Made by a program: the position numbers and the translations under genes
The notes under the pieces: model-generated
What the model saw: only the letters and a program-made list of their open reading frames with translations
What the model was told of the DNA's origin: nothing
Database searches by the model: none
Source of the DNA: Streptomyces sp. HUAS 15-9
Lineage (GTDB): Bacteria > Actinomycetota > Actinomycetes > Streptomycetales > Streptomycetaceae
DNA length: 64,000 bases
NCBI RefSeq assembly: GCF_025642155.1
Contig: NZ_CP106798.1
Location: forward strand, 682,001 to 746,000
Direction: 5' to 3'
Shown: positions 22,977 through 32,116 of the stretch, one piece after another
Layout: each line of letters opens with the position of its first letter
Numbering within the stretch: position 1 is the first letter of the stretch

Positions 22977-23849
22977 ATGTCCCCTAGACCGCAATCCGGC
23001 CGTGAGTACGTCCTCACCCTCTCCTGTCCGGACCGGGCCGGACTGGTCCACGCAGTGAGCGGCTACCTCGTCAGGAACTCGGGAAACATCCTGGAGAGCC
23101 AGCAGTTCGACGACCGGGTCCAGGGCCGCTTCTTCATGCGGGTCCACTTCGACGTGTCCGATCCGGACACCGGCCTGGAACAGCTGCGTTACCGGTTCGG
23201 CCCCGTCGCCGAGGCCTACGGGATCTCCTGGACCCTCCGGGACGCCGCGACGCCGACGCGGACGCTCATCATGGTGTCCCGGTTCGGACACTGCCTGAAC
23301 GACCTGCTCTTCCGCTGCCGCACCGGCGCCCTCAACATCGAGATCCCGGGGATCGTCTCCAACCACCGTGACTTCGAGTCGCTGGCGAAGACCTACGGCA
23401 TCCCCTTCCACCACATCCCGGTGACCCGACAGAGCAAGCCCGAGGCGGAGGCACGCCTGCTGGAGCTGGTGCGGGAGCTGAACATCGACCTCGTGGTCCT
23501 GGCCCGCTACATGCAGGTCCTCTCCGACGACCTGTGCAAGGAGCTGGAGGGCCACGCCATCAACATCCATCACTCGTTCCTGCCGAGCTTCAAGGGCGCG
23601 AAGCCCTACCAGCAGGCGTACGAGCGAGGGGTGAAGCTGGTCGGCGCGACCGCGCACTATGTGACGCCGGAACTGGACGAGGGCCAGATCATCGAGCAGG
23701 ACGTGGTCCGGGTGGACCACTCCCTCGACCCGGACGACCTGGTCACGGTCGGCCGCGACGTGGAGGCACAGGTCCTGGCCCACGCGGTGAAGTGGCACAC
23801 GGAGAGCCGCGTGATGGTCGACGGGAACCGCACCGTGGTCTTCCGCTGA
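22977..23849 (+). CDS. purU: Formyltetrahydrofolate deformylase PurU
   Basis: A 290-residue enzyme that hydrolyses 10-formyl-THF to formate and THF. It has an N-terminal ACT domain (YVLTLSCPDRAGLVHAVSGY) and a C-terminal formyl-transferase-type domain with LARYMQVLS, INIHHSFLPSFKGA and GATAHYVT. ATG 22977 has a GGAGG run seven to eleven bases upstream. In this place, its role is probably to return THF for the two folate-dependent demethylases rather than to feed purine synthesis. Confidence 0.95.
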   Translation: MSPRPQSGREYVLTLSCPDRAGLVHAVSGYLVRNSGNILESQQFDDRVQGRFFMRVHFDVSDPDTGLEQLRYRFGPVAEAYGISWTLRDAATPTRTLIMVSRFGHCLNDLLFRCRTGALNIEIPGIVSNHRDFESLAKTYGIPFHHIPVTRQSKPEAEARLLELVRELNIDLVVLARYMQVLSDDLCKELEGHAINIHHSFLPSFKGAKPYQQAYERGVKLVGATAHYVTPELDEGQIIEQDVVRVDHSLDPDDLVTVGRDVEAQVLAHAVKWHTESRVMVDGNRTVVFR

Positions 23850-23866
23850 GCGGCGGCGCGCGCAGA

Positions 23867-23906
23867 CCGGGCGGGGCTGGAATCACCGGATTCCAGCCCC
23901 GCCCGG
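23867..23906. terminator. Perfect bidirectional terminator between purU and the MTHFR gene
   Basis: CCGGGCGGGGCTGGAATC (23867-23884) is exactly complementary to 23889-23906 around the loop ACCG. It sits in the 80-base gap between two converging genes. Confidence 0.85.
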
Positions 23907-23929
23907 GTGTTCGTGTACGGGTGCGGCGC

Positions 23930-24763
23930 TCAGCCCAGCCGGTCGAGCAGGGCCCGGCGCCACCTCTCCGTCTCCGCCACCTGGTTGAACGTGAAGACGT
24001 GGAGGCCGGCCACGCCCGCCGAGGGCGCGGTCAGCGCGTCCGCGCCGCGTTCCAGGAACCGCTCGGGCACATAGCCTCCCGGCGTCGCGAACCGCAGGAA
24101 CCACGACGCGTGCCTGGTCAGGAAACGCGTGGACTCCCCCACCCCGATCTTCGTCGCCATGGACAGCAGCTTCGCGCGCTGCACGGGCCCGGCGACACCC
24201 ACATGCACGGGCAGCGTGACATCGCGGCGCCGTATCCGGGCGATCCAGTCACCCAGCACCCGCGGATCGAAGCACAGGTTGCTGACGATGTACGTCGCGT
24301 GCGCGCGCTTGTCCCACATCGCCTGGATGGTGATGTCGTCGTGGATGAGCGGATGGCTCTGCGGGTATCCGGTGATCCCCAGCCGCCCGAAGGGGCTGCC
24401 CAGTTCGCTCAGTCTGCGCAGCACGGGCAGCGCCCCGTCGTACACCCCGGCCGGCCGCTCGGCGTCGCCCGCGGGGACGAAGACGTCGTCGACGCCCGCC
24501 GCGAGAAGCCGCTCGACGACGTCCTTCAGATGCGTGTCGTCCCGCAGCAGTCGCGCGGGCACGTGCGGGACGACCCGGTAACCGTGCGCCGTGAGCCGCT
24601 CGGTGAGGCCGAGCGTCGGCTCCAGACCCTTGACCGGCGACGCCGTGACGGTGACGACGACGTCGCGCGGGACATGGGCCAGGACCTTCTCCTCGGTCGC
24701 CCTCGCCGGCAGCACCTCGTAGCGGACACGGCCCAGCAGCGTCCGCAGGGCCTCGGCGCCCAA
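23930..24763 (-). CDS. Methylenetetrahydrofolate reductase family protein
   Basis: A 277-residue TIM-barrel protein of the MetF family, which reduces methylene-THF to methyl-THF. VTVTASPVKGLEPTL, GYRVVPHVPARLL, VDDVFVPAGD, GITGYPQSHPLI and TYIVSNLCFD follow the barrel pattern of the family. It is slightly shorter than E. coli MetF. The best start is a TTG at 24761-24763 just after the stop of the GMC gene, so translation is coupled; I see no ATG alternative near it. In context it gives a third outlet for one-carbon units from choline. It is not certain that NAD(P)H or FAD use matches MetF. Confidence 0.8.
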   Translation of the reverse strand: MGAEALRTLLGRVRYEVLPARATEEKVLAHVPRDVVVTVTASPVKGLEPTLGLTERLTAHGYRVVPHVPARLLRDDTHLKDVVERLLAAGVDDVFVPAGDAERPAGVYDGALPVLRRLSELGSPFGRLGITGYPQSHPLIHDDITIQAMWDKRAHATYIVSNLCFDPRVLGDWIARIRRRDVTLPVHVGVAGPVQRAKLLSMATKIGVGESTRFLTRHASWFLRFATPGGYVPERFLERGADALTAPSAGVAGLHVFTFNQVAETERWRRALLDRLG

Positions 24764-24766
24764 GAC

Positions 24767-26437
24767 CTACCGGGCCTGCTGCCGGACGTCACGGTGACGG
24801 TAGTACGCGGCCTTGGAGGGCGCCGCCGGCTCCTTGCCGAGGATCAGGTCGGCCGCCTTCTCCGCGATCATCATCACCGGCGCGTAGATGTTGCCGTTGG
24901 TGACGTAGGGCATGACCGAGGCGTCGACGACCCGCAGTCCGTCCAGGCCGTGCACCCGCATGGTCAGCGGGTCGACCACGGACATCTCGTCGGTGCCCAT
25001 CTTGCAGGTGCACGAGGGGTGCAGGGCGGTCTCGCCCTCCTTGGCGACCCAGGCGAGGATCTCCTCGTCCGTCTCGACCGAGGGACCCGGTGAGACCTCG
25101 CCGGCGTTGTACGGGGCGAGTGCGGGCTGGTCGAGGATCCGGCGGGCCACGCGGATCGCCTCGACCCACTCCCGGCGGTCCTGCTCGGTGGAGAGGTAGT
25201 TGAAGCGCAGCGCCGGGTGCTCGCGCGGGTCCTTGCTCTTGATCTTCACGGAGCCGATGGCGTCGGAGTACATGGGCCCGACGTGCACCTGATAGCCATG
25301 GCCGCCGGCCGGCGAGGAGCCGTCGTAGCGGACCGCGACGGGCAGGAAGTGGAACATCAGGTTGGGGTAGTCCACGTCCTCGTTGCTGCGGGCGAAGCCG
25401 CCGGCCTCGAAGTGGTTGGTGGCCGCCGGGCCCTTGCGGAACAACCACTGGAGCCCGATGAAGGGGGCGCGCCACTTCGCCATGTACGGCTGCATGGACA
25501 CGGGCTGCTTGCAGCCGTACTGGACGTACACCTCCAGGTGGTCCTGCAGGTTCTCTCCGACACCCGGCAGATCGTGTACGACGTCGATGCCGAGGTCGGA
25601 CAGTTCGGCGGCGTTGCCGACGCCGGAGAGCTGGAGCAGCTGCGGGGAGTTGATGGCGCCGCCGCACAGGATGACCTCACGGGCCCGCACCTGCTGCGGC
25701 GCGCCGCGTCCGCGCCGGTACTCGACGCCGACGGCGCGCTTGCCCTCGAAGAGGACGCGGTCGACGAAGGCGCGGGTCTTCACGGTGAGGTTGGGCCGCT
25801 TGCGGACCGGCTTGAGGTACGCCTTGGAGGCCGAGAGACGCCGTCCGCGGTGGACATTCCGGTCGAACTTCGCGAAACCTTCCTGGCGATAGCCGTTGAC
25901 GTCGTCCGTGGGCGCGTAGCCCGCCTCCTCGGTGGCCTTGAGGAACGCGCCGAAGAGAGGGCCGGCGGCGGGGCCGCGCTCCAGAACGAGAGGGCCGTCG
26001 TGGCCGCGGAACTCGTCGTCGGGGTCGGCCGCGAGACAGTTCTCCATGCGCCGGAAGTACGGCAGACAGTGGGCGTAGTCCCAGGTCTCCATGCCGGGGT
26101 CGGCGGCCCAGCGCTCGTAGTCCATGGGGTTGCCGCGCTGGAAGATCATGCCGTTGATGCTGCTGGAGCCGCCCAGCACCTTGCCGCGGGCGTGGTAGAC
26201 GCGCCGGCCGCCCATGTGGGGTTCGGGCTCGGACTCGTACTTCCAGTCGTAGAAGCGGCTGCCGATGGGGTAGGTCAGCGCCGCGGGCATGTGGATGAAC
26301 ACGTCCCAGGGGTAGTCCGGCCGGCCGGCCTCCAGGACCAGCACCCGGTTCGCCGGGTCGGCCGAGAGCCGGTTGGCCAGTGCGCTGCCGGCCGATCCAC
26401 CGCCGACGATGACGAAGTCGTAGTGCAGGGGAGCCAT
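24767..26437 (-). CDS. betA: Choline dehydrogenase-like GMC oxidoreductase
   Basis: A 556-residue flavoprotein of the GMC family. [17 protein letters not shown] binds [17 protein letters not shown] is GMC signature 1 and [14 protein letters not shown] is signature 2. The active-site pair is His in [10 protein letters not shown] and Asn in VTNGNIYAP. It is about the size of BetA. ATG at 26435-26437 has GACGAGG upstream. Its position next to the betaine regulon makes choline to betaine aldehyde the likely reaction, but GMC enzymes act on many alcohols. It is co-transcribed with the MTHFR gene and divergent from the IclR gene. Confidence 0.88.
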   Translation of the reverse strand: MAPLHYDFVIVGGGSAGSALANRLSADPANRVLVLEAGRPDYPWDVFIHMPAALTYPIGSRFYDWKYESEPEPHMGGRRVYHARGKVLGGSSSINGMIFQRGNPMDYERWAADPGMETWDYAHCLPYFRRMENCLAADPDDEFRGHDGPLVLERGPAAGPLFGAFLKATEEAGYAPTDDVNGYRQEGFAKFDRNVHRGRRLSASKAYLKPVRKRPNLTVKTRAFVDRVLFEGKRAVGVEYRRGRGAPQQVRAREVILCGGAINSPQLLQLSGVGNAAELSDLGIDVVHDLPGVGENLQDHLEVYVQYGCKQPVSMQPYMAKWRAPFIGLQWLFRKGPAATNHFEAGGFARSNEDVDYPNLMFHFLPVAVRYDGSSPAGGHGYQVHVGPMYSDAIGSVKIKSKDPREHPALRFNYLSTEQDRREWVEAIRVARRILDQPALAPYNAGEVSPGPSVETDEEILAWVAKEGETALHPSCTCKMGTDEMSVVDPLTMRVHGLDGLRVVDASVMPYVTNGNIYAPVMMIAEKAADLILGKEPAAPSKAAYYRHRDVRQQAR

Positions 26438-26495
26438 GGTGCCTCGTCTCGCTCGCTTGCTCGCGCTTTCGATACGCGAGGCATGCTAATACAGC

Positions 26496-26530
26496 TTCGC
26501 TATACGCACTATGTTGCGAACAACGCAACA
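26496..26530. promoter_or_regulatory. Divergent operator region between betA and the IclR gene
   Basis: TGTTGCG-AACAA-CGCAACA at 26512-26530 is a perfect seven-base-arm palindrome and contains TTGCG-N5-CGCAA. Next to it TTCGCTATACGCA (26496-26508) recurs exactly, inverted, at 30215-30227. A related GCGTATAG run ends eight bases before the regulator's ATG. It is the strongest candidate for the binding site of the IclR protein encoded at its side. Confidence 0.75.
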
Positions 26531-26596
26531 TGCATACGCCGATATTTCCTCACGGTTACTTGCATGACTGTTGTTTACTGCGCGTATAGTTTCGCT

Positions 26597-27394
26597 ATGA
26601 GCAACCACAGTCCAGATACCGAAACAAACGGTTCGCCGCCCGGCGGGGTGCAGTCCGTCGACCGTGCCATCAGCGTCCTCGAGATCCTTGCCCAGCGCGG
26701 CGAGGCGGGCGTCAGTGAAGTGGCCGCCGAGATCGATGTTCACAAGTCCACCGCGTTCCGGCTGCTCGGCGCCCTGGAGGCGCGCGGTCTGGTCGAGCAG
26801 GCGGCCGAGCGCGGCAAGTACCGGCTCGGCTTCGGCATCGTACGCCTGGCCGGTGCCGTCACGGGTCGCCTCGACATCACGCAGCAGGGCCGCCCGGTCT
26901 GCGAGCGGCTCGCCGAGGAGATCGGCGAGACGGTGAACATCGCCGTCATGCAGGAGCACTACGCGATCAACCTCTACCAGGTACGCGGCCCGGCCGCCGT
27001 CGCCGCGCACAATTGGGTCGGCGAACTGACCCCGCTGCACGCCACGTCCAGCGGCAAGATCCTGCTCGCCCATCTGCCGGCCCAGGAGCGCGCCGCGCTG
27101 CTGTCGGAGTCCGGCCTGAAGAAGATCACGCCCCACACCCTGACGGCCAAGGCCAAGCTCGAGAAGAACCTCGCCGAGGCCCGGGAGCGGGGCTACGCCA
27201 CCACGCTGGAGGAACTGGAGATCGGGCTGCACGCCATGGCCGCGCCGGTGCGTGACCGGGACGGCGAGGTGATCGCCGCGATCAGCGCCTCCGGGCCCGC
27301 CTACCGGTTCACCGAGGAGCGCATGCGCGAGCTCGCTCCGGCGCTGCTCAAGGGCGCGGAGGAGATCAGCCACCGGATGGGCTACCTGGGCTGA
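26597..27394 (+). CDS. IclR-family regulator of the choline/betaine genes
   Basis: A 265-residue regulator. The N-terminal winged helix (VDRAISVLEILAQRGEAGVS, VHKSTAFRLLGALEARGLVE) lies at about residues 18-80, and the IclR effector domain follows (LHATSSGKILLAHL, GLHAMAAPVRDRDGEVIAAI). ATG 26597 was chosen because it begins the conserved region and lies just behind the operator. It is encoded in the centre of the regulon, divergent from betA, with palindromic sites in its own control region. Control of the whole choline-to-glycine set is inferred from these shared sites. Whether it represses or activates, and its ligand (choline, betaine or a later product), cannot be read from sequence. Confidence 0.9.
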   Translation: MSNHSPDTETNGSPPGGVQSVDRAISVLEILAQRGEAGVSEVAAEIDVHKSTAFRLLGALEARGLVEQAAERGKYRLGFGIVRLAGAVTGRLDITQQGRPVCERLAEEIGETVNIAVMQEHYAINLYQVRGPAAVAAHNWVGELTPLHATSSGKILLAHLPAQERAALLSESGLKKITPHTLTAKAKLEKNLAEARERGYATTLEELEIGLHAMAAPVRDRDGEVIAAISASGPAYRFTEERMRELAPALLKGAEEISHRMGYLG

Positions 27395-27439
27395 GCGGCC
27401 CGCAGCTGCTCCGGACCTGGGGGCCGGAGCGCAGGCCGC
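27395..27439. terminator. Two-step hairpin between converging IclR and Rieske genes
   Basis: GCTCCGG (27408-27414) pairs with CCGGAGC (27424-27430), inside an outer pair GCGGCC (27395-27400) and GGCCGC (27434-27439). It begins right after the IclR stop codon. Confidence 0.6.
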
Positions 27440-27456
27440 GGGCCCACGCCCTCGCG

Positions 27457-28590
27457 TCACTTCGGCCGGCGCGTGCCGAGGCGCTCGTGCACCCAGTCGT
27501 GGAAGGCGCCGATGTGATGCTCGCTGGGCACGAGGACACCGCCCTTGGCGTACAGCCGTGAGCTCATGCCGGGCTGGGTGCGCTCGCAGGCGTCGAAGTC
27601 CTGGCGGTTGACCCGGTCGAAGAGCTCCACGGAGCGGCTGACGTCCTTGCCGCTCTCCACCACACCGGGCAGATAGAGCCAGTCGCACTCGACGATCGTG
27701 CGGTCGACGGCCACCGGGTACATCCGGTGGAAGATCACATGGTCGGGCACCAGGTTGATGAAGACCTGCGGCTTGATGGTGATCGCGTAGTAGCGGCGGT
27801 CCTGGTCCTGCGACACACCGGGGATGCGGTCCAGACCCTCGGAGCCGTCGACCGTGAAGCCCTGGACCTCCGCACCGAACTCCGCGCCGTGGCCCACGTA
27901 GTACTGGGCGGCGTAGCCGTCGGCGAACTCCGGAAGCACCTCGGTCAGTTCGGGGTGGATCGTGGCGCAGTGGTAGCACTCCATGAAGTTCTCGATGATG
28001 AGCTTCCAGTTCGCCTCGACGTCGTAGACGATCCGCTTGCCCAGCGCGAGGTTGTCGATGTCGTAGTGCTCGATCGACTCCACGTCCCCGAGGCGGGTGA
28101 CGACGTCGCCGAGGACGTCTTCCTCGAAGGAGGGCGGGTTCTCCGCCAGACAGACCCAGACATAACCGAGCCATTCGCGGACGGCCACGCCCACCAGGCC
28201 GTACTCGCTGCGGCCGACGTCGGGCATCTTGGTGAGGTTGGGGGCCGCGACCAGCCTGCCGTCGAGGTCGTAGGTCCAGGCGTGGTACGGGCACTGGAAG
28301 GCGCGCCTGACCTCGCCGCTCTCCTCGGTGCGGAGCTTGGCCCCGCGGTGCCGGCACACATTGAAGTAGGCGCGGACCGAGTGGTCACGCGCCCGGGTGA
28401 CGAGGATGCTCTCACGGCCCACGTCGACGGTGCGGAACGCGCCGGGCTTGGGCAGATCGGAGGCTCGGGCGACGCAGAACCACATCGTCTCGAAGATGCG
28501 CTCCTGCTCCTGGGCGAAGATGCCCGGATCGGTGTAGGAGGAGCCGGGGAGGGTGGCGATCAGGCTGTCCGGCAGGTTTGTCGAGGTCAC
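27457..28590 (-). CDS. Rieske oxygenase large subunit, probable glycine betaine demethylase
   Basis: A 377-residue oxygenase. The Rieske [2Fe-2S] ligands are Cys79, His81, Cys100 and His103 (CRHRG and CPYHAW). The mononuclear iron site is ENFMECYHC with His207 and His212, and a later acidic ligand in NRQDFDACE. Glu204 stands where many ring-hydroxylating enzymes have Asp, as in carnitine/betaine-type quaternary amine oxygenases. GTG at 28588-28590 has GAGGAG six bases upstream, better than an ATG 13 codons earlier. It shares its unit with a ferredoxin and a reductase and lies within choline catabolism, so betaine to dimethylglycine plus formaldehyde is the likely reaction. Carnitine or stachydrine remain alternatives. 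Confidence 0.8.
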   Translation of the reverse strand: MTSTNLPDSLIATLPGSSYTDPGIFAQEQERIFETMWFCVARASDLPKPGAFRTVDVGRESILVTRARDHSVRAYFNVCRHRGAKLRTEESGEVRRAFQCPYHAWTYDLDGRLVAAPNLTKMPDVGRSEYGLVGVAVREWLGYVWVCLAENPPSFEEDVLGDVVTRLGDVESIEHYDIDNLALGKRIVYDVEANWKLIIENFMECYHCATIHPELTEVLPEFADGYAAQYYVGHGAEFGAEVQGFTVDGSEGLDRIPGVSQDQDRRYYAITIKPQVFINLVPDHVIFHRMYPVAVDRTIVECDWLYLPGVVESGKDVSRSVELFDRVNRQDFDACERTQPGMSSRLYAKGGVLVPSEHHIGAFHDWVHERLGTRRPK

Positions 28591-28681
28591 GCTGCACTCC
28601 TCGGGAAACGTCGTGGATCGGTCATTCACCCGCCGGGAAGCGCGACTTCGGACGGCGTCGGGTATCGGGCGTGGTGTGTGG

Positions 28682-29845
28682 TCAGGGCGCGGCGGCGGTG
28701 AGCTGCTTGCGCCAGCGGGTGAACAGCCGGGGCTGGTTCATCCCGAGTACGGCGACCGGCCGGCCGGCGCGCCGGTAGACGGCCAGGAAACTGCGGTCGT
28801 CGGTGGCGCCGTCCTCGACCGTGACGCTGTCGGCGCCGGCCGCGTGGCCGACGAACTGGATCTTCACGCCGTACTGGTCGGACCAGAAGTACGGCGGCCG
28901 GGGCACGCCCGGTTCCGTCGCGCCGTACGCGAGCAGCGTGGCCACGGCGGCATCGGGGCGTTCCAGCGCGCCGGTCCAGTGCTCGACGCGACGGTGGGTG
29001 CCGGTGTACGGGTCGTACCAGTTGGCGCAGTCGCCCACGGCGACCACACCGGCCAGGCTGGTGCGGCCGTCGGCGCCGCACTTCACTCCGTTGTCGAGTT
29101 CGACGCCGGATCCCTCCAGCCAGTCGACGCAGGGGCGCGCCCCCACCCCGACGACGACCGTGTCGGCGGGCACGCCGCGGCCGTCCTCGAGCAGGACGGC
29201 GTCCACGCGCCGCTCCCCGCTCAGGCCCTTGACCCCCACACCGCACAGCAGCCGTACGCCGTGGTCGGCGTGGAGGGCGGAGACGATGCCGCCCATGACC
29301 TCGCCGAGCGGCCCGGCCAGCGGTGTCGGCGCCGCCTCGACGACCGTGACGTCGAGTCCGAGCGCGTACGCGGTGGAGGCGACCTCGGCGCCGATGAAGC
29401 CGCCGCCGATCACCACCAGGCGTCCGCCCCGGGCCAGTTCGTCGCGCAGGGCGCGGGCGTCGTCCAGGGTGCGCAGGACGTGCACGCCCGCGAGGCCTTC
29501 GGAACCGGGGAGCGTGCGCGCGGCGGCGCCGGTCGCGAGGACCACGCCGTCGGCCCGCATCCGGCTGCCGTCGGCCAGCCGGATCGCCCGCTCGGTGCGC
29601 TCCAGCCCGGTGGCGCGGGTGCCGAGCACCCACTCCGCCGCCAGGTCCTCGTCGTCACGCTCCAGCGCCAGATCCGCTTCGCCGACCGCGCCGGTCAGGA
29701 ACTCCTTGGACAGGGGCGGCCTGTCGTACGGGCGGTGCGGCTCGTCACCGATGAGGACGAGCCGTCCGTCGTACCCCCGCTTGCGCAGCGAGCGCGCGGC
29801 CGACAGACCGGCCAGCGAGGCGCCCACCACGGCGACGGTCCTCAC
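28682..29845 (-). CDS. FAD-dependent ferredoxin reductase of the Rieske system
   Basis: A 387-residue reductase with two dinucleotide folds: VAVVGASLAGLSAARSL at the start binds FAD and LVVIGGGFIGAEVASTAY near the middle binds NAD(P)H. VVAVGDCANW is the second FAD contact. It belongs to the type that reduces Rieske ferredoxins in three-component dioxygenases. GTG at 29843-29845 overlaps the ferredoxin stop by four bases (GTGA). It would pass electrons from NAD(P)H to the ferredoxin encoded just upstream. This differs from the GbcB type of betaine demethylase partner, a single flavin and plant-type ferredoxin protein. Confidence 0.88.
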   Translation of the reverse strand: MRTVAVVGASLAGLSAARSLRKRGYDGRLVLIGDEPHRPYDRPPLSKEFLTGAVGEADLALERDDEDLAAEWVLGTRATGLERTERAIRLADGSRMRADGVVLATGAAARTLPGSEGLAGVHVLRTLDDARALRDELARGGRLVVIGGGFIGAEVASTAYALGLDVTVVEAAPTPLAGPLGEVMGGIVSALHADHGVRLLCGVGVKGLSGERRVDAVLLEDGRGVPADTVVVGVGARPCVDWLEGSGVELDNGVKCGADGRTSLAGVVAVGDCANWYDPYTGTHRRVEHWTGALERPDAAVATLLAYGATEPGVPRPPYFWSDQYGVKIQFVGHAAGADSVTVEDGATDDRSFLAVYRRAGRPVAVLGMNQPRLFTRWRKQLTAAAP

Positions 29846-30204
29846 GCGGGGCCTTTGGCCAGGCGGGAGGCGACGCAGGGCGGCAGGTTGGGAGCCCGGG
29901 TGGACACCCGCACATAGATCATGCCGTCCTCGACGACGACCTCGTGGGTGCGGACCGGGAGCTTGGCCGGCGGGGCGTCGACGGCACCGGTCCTCAGGTC
30001 GAACTTCGAGGCGTGCAGCGGGCATTCCACCTCGCAGCCCTCCAGCCAGCCGTCGGCGAGCGAGGCGTCCTGGTGGGTGCAGGTGTCGTCGATGGCGAAG
30101 AGCTCGCCGTCATCGGTGTGGAACACCGAGACCGGCGGGTCGATGTCGAGCCGGTGGGCCTCGCCTCGCGGCAGATCCGCGAGTCGGCACGCGGGAATCA
30201 TCAT
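29842..30204 (-). CDS. Rieske-type ferredoxin
   Basis: A 120-residue one-domain Rieske ferredoxin. Ligands are in CTHQDASL and CPLHASKFD, the normal CxH and CxxH pairs. It carries electrons from the reductase to the oxygenase. Two successive ATG codons (30202-30204 and 30199-30201) follow a GAGGTG ribosome site; the second has the better spacing, so the protein may be one residue shorter. This is the first gene of a three-gene unit and is preceded by a strong palindromic operator. Confidence 0.9.
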   Translation of the reverse strand: MMIPACRLADLPRGEAHRLDIDPPVSVFHTDDGELFAIDDTCTHQDASLADGWLEGCEVECPLHASKFDLRTGAVDAPPAKLPVRTHEVVVEDGMIYVRVSTRAPNLPPCVASRLAKGPA

Positions 30205-30214
30205 GACACCTCGG

Positions 30215-30247
30215 TGCGTATAGCGAAACGGATTGCGATTAGCGCAA
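30215..30247. promoter_or_regulatory. Operator upstream of the Rieske genes
   Basis: TTGCG-ATTAG-CGCAA (30233-30247) is a perfect five-base-arm palindrome with the same five-base spacer as the site at the IclR gene. TGCGTATAGCGAA (30215-30227) next to it is identical, inverted, to 26496-26508. The block begins 11 bases upstream of the ferredoxin ATG. Confidence 0.75.
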
Positions 30248-30398
30248 CGCCAGTCTGCGGGCCGTGCTGAACCCTTGTCAAGGCGTTCAGGGGCCGGGTC
30301 GAGGCGGTTGCGAGGGCTTGTTTCCGGGCATGCCGAAGCACCCACGACAACAAGGCCGAACAGGCGGAACAGGCGCCGCAAAGGGGGTTCGACGGCGG

Positions 30399-31031
30399 TC
30401 AGAAGCCGCGGTCGATCCACTCCTGGAGGTGCGGTGCCTCGGCGCCGACGGTGGTGGTGTCCCCATGGCCCGTATGTACGACGGTCTCGTGCGGCAGCAC
30501 GAGAAGACGCTCCCTGATCGAGCCGACGATGGTGGGAAAGTCGCTGTACGACCGCCCCGTCGCCCCCGGCCCGCCCGCGAAGAGCGTGTCGCCGCTGAAG
30601 AGCGCCGTGAGGTCGGGCGCGTACAGACAGACGGCTCCCGGGGCGTGACCGGGGGTGTGCAGCACGGTCAGCCGCGTCCCCGCGACCTTGACGGTCTGCC
30701 CGTCGGTCAGTTCACCGTCCGGCGCCCGCTCGGGGTGGGTCTGCTTCCACAGCGGCAGATCGTCGGCGTGCAGCAGGATCGGGGCGCCGGTGCGGGCGGC
30801 CAGTTCGGGTGCGGCGTCGATGTGGTCGTTGTGGGCGTGGGTGCACAGGATCGCGCGCAGCGCCCGCCCGTCGAGGGCCTGGAGGATGGCCTCCGCGTCA
30901 TGGGCGGCGTCGATGACGACCGCCTCGCTGTCGTCGCCCACGATCCACACGTTGTTGTCGACGTCCCAGGTGCCGCCGTCCAGGGTGAACGTCCCCGAGG
31001 TGACGAGGTGTTCGATGCGCGCGGCGGCCAT
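30399..31031 (-). CDS. Metallo-beta-lactamase-fold hydrolase paired with mycothiol dehydrogenase
   Basis: A 210-residue metallo-hydrolase. CTHAHNDHIDAAP is the HxHxDH metal motif, with further ligands in HTPGHAPGAV, FSGDTLFAG and HTGHGDTT, as in glyoxalase-II-type thioesterases. Its ATG overlaps the stop of the mycothiol dehydrogenase gene by one base. Genes of this type regularly follow mscR in actinomycetes and may hydrolyse S-formylmycothiol to formate and mycothiol. That role is inferred from pairing and fold. Confidence 0.85.
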   Translation of the reverse strand: MAAARIEHLVTSGTFTLDGGTWDVDNNVWIVGDDSEAVVIDAAHDAEAILQALDGRALRAILCTHAHNDHIDAAPELAARTGAPILLHADDLPLWKQTHPERAPDGELTDGQTVKVAGTRLTVLHTPGHAPGAVCLYAPDLTALFSGDTLFAGGPGATGRSYSDFPTIVGSIRERLLVLPHETVVHTGHGDTTTVGAEAPHLQEWIDRGF

Positions 31032-32116
31032 CAGAACACCACCACCGAGCGCAGGACGTCACCGTGGTGCATACGCTCGAAGGCCTTCTCGACCTCGTCC
31101 AGGGCGATGGTCTCCGTCACGAACGCGTCGAGGTCGAGACGGCCCTGCAGATACAGGTCGATGAGCATCGGGAAGTCCCGGGAGGGCAGACAGTCGCCGT
31201 ACCAGGACGACTTCAGCGACCCGCCGCGGCCGAAGACGTCCAGCAGCGGCAGTTCCAGCTTCATCTGAGGGGTGGGCACCCCGACGAGCACGACCGTACC
31301 GGCCAGATCGCGGGCGTAGAAGGCCTGCCGGTACGTCTCCGGCCGCCCCACCGCCTCGATCACCACGTCCGCGCCGAAGCCGCCGGTCAGCTCCCGGATC
31401 GCCTCGACCGGATCGGTCTCCTTGGAGTTGACCGTGTGGGTCGCGCCCAGCTTCCGGGCGGTCTCCAGCTTCCGGTCGTCGATGTCGACCGCGATGATCC
31501 TGGCCGCCCCGGCGAGCCGCGCCCCGGCGATGGCGGCGTCCCCGACGCCTCCGCACCCGATGACGGCCACGCTGTCGCCACGTCCGACGTCGCCGGTGTT
31601 GATCGCGGCACCGATGCCCGCCATCACCCCGCACCCCAGCAGCCCGGCGGCGGCAGCGGACGCCGCCCGGTCCACCTTGGTGCACTGCCCGGCCGCCACC
31701 AGGGTCTTCTCGGCGAAGGCCCCGATGCCCAGGGCGGGCGAGAGCTCCGTGCCGTCGGTCAGGGTCATCTTCTGCTGGGCGTTGTGCGTGTCGAAGCAGT
31801 ACCAGGGTCGGCCGCGCAGACAGGCCCGGCACTGGCCGCACACCGCTCGCCAGTTCAGGATCACGAAGTCCCCGGGCGCCACCTCCGTGACCCCTTCGCC
31901 CACGGACTCCACCACACCGGCCGCCTCGTGCCCCAGAAGAAAGGGGAAGTCGTCGTTGATGCCGCCCTCGCGGTAGTGCAGATCGGTGTGGCAGACGCCG
32001 CATGCCTCGACCTTGACCAGCACCTCCCCGGGTCCGGGGTCGGGCACGACGATCGTCTCCAGGCTGACAGGGGCGCCCTTGCCCCGCGCGACAACGGCAC
32101 GAACCTGGTGGGTCAT
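31031..32116 (-). CDS. mscR: S-(hydroxymethyl)mycothiol dehydrogenase
   Basis: A 361-residue zinc alcohol dehydrogenase of the class III-like, mycothiol-dependent type, which oxidises the adduct of formaldehyde and mycothiol. Catalytic zinc ligands are in CGVCHTDLH and GHEAAGVV, the structural zinc cysteines in [15 protein letters not shown], and the NAD site is [15 protein letters not shown]. The ATG at 32114-32116 has GAGGAG upstream. Formaldehyde is released when betaine is demethylated by a Rieske enzyme and when the folate-linked oxidases lack THF, so this gene fits the regulon as its detoxification branch. Confidence 0.92.
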   Translation of the reverse strand: MTHQVRAVVARGKGAPVSLETIVVPDPGPGEVLVKVEACGVCHTDLHYREGGINDDFPFLLGHEAAGVVESVGEGVTEVAPGDFVILNWRAVCGQCRACLRGRPWYCFDTHNAQQKMTLTDGTELSPALGIGAFAEKTLVAAGQCTKVDRAASAAAAGLLGCGVMAGIGAAINTGDVGRGDSVAVIGCGGVGDAAIAGARLAGAARIIAVDIDDRKLETARKLGATHTVNSKETDPVEAIRELTGGFGADVVIEAVGRPETYRQAFYARDLAGTVVLVGVPTPQMKLELPLLDVFGRGGSLKSSWYGDCLPSRDFPMLIDLYLQGRLDLDAFVTETIALDEVEKAFERMHHGDVLRSVVVF

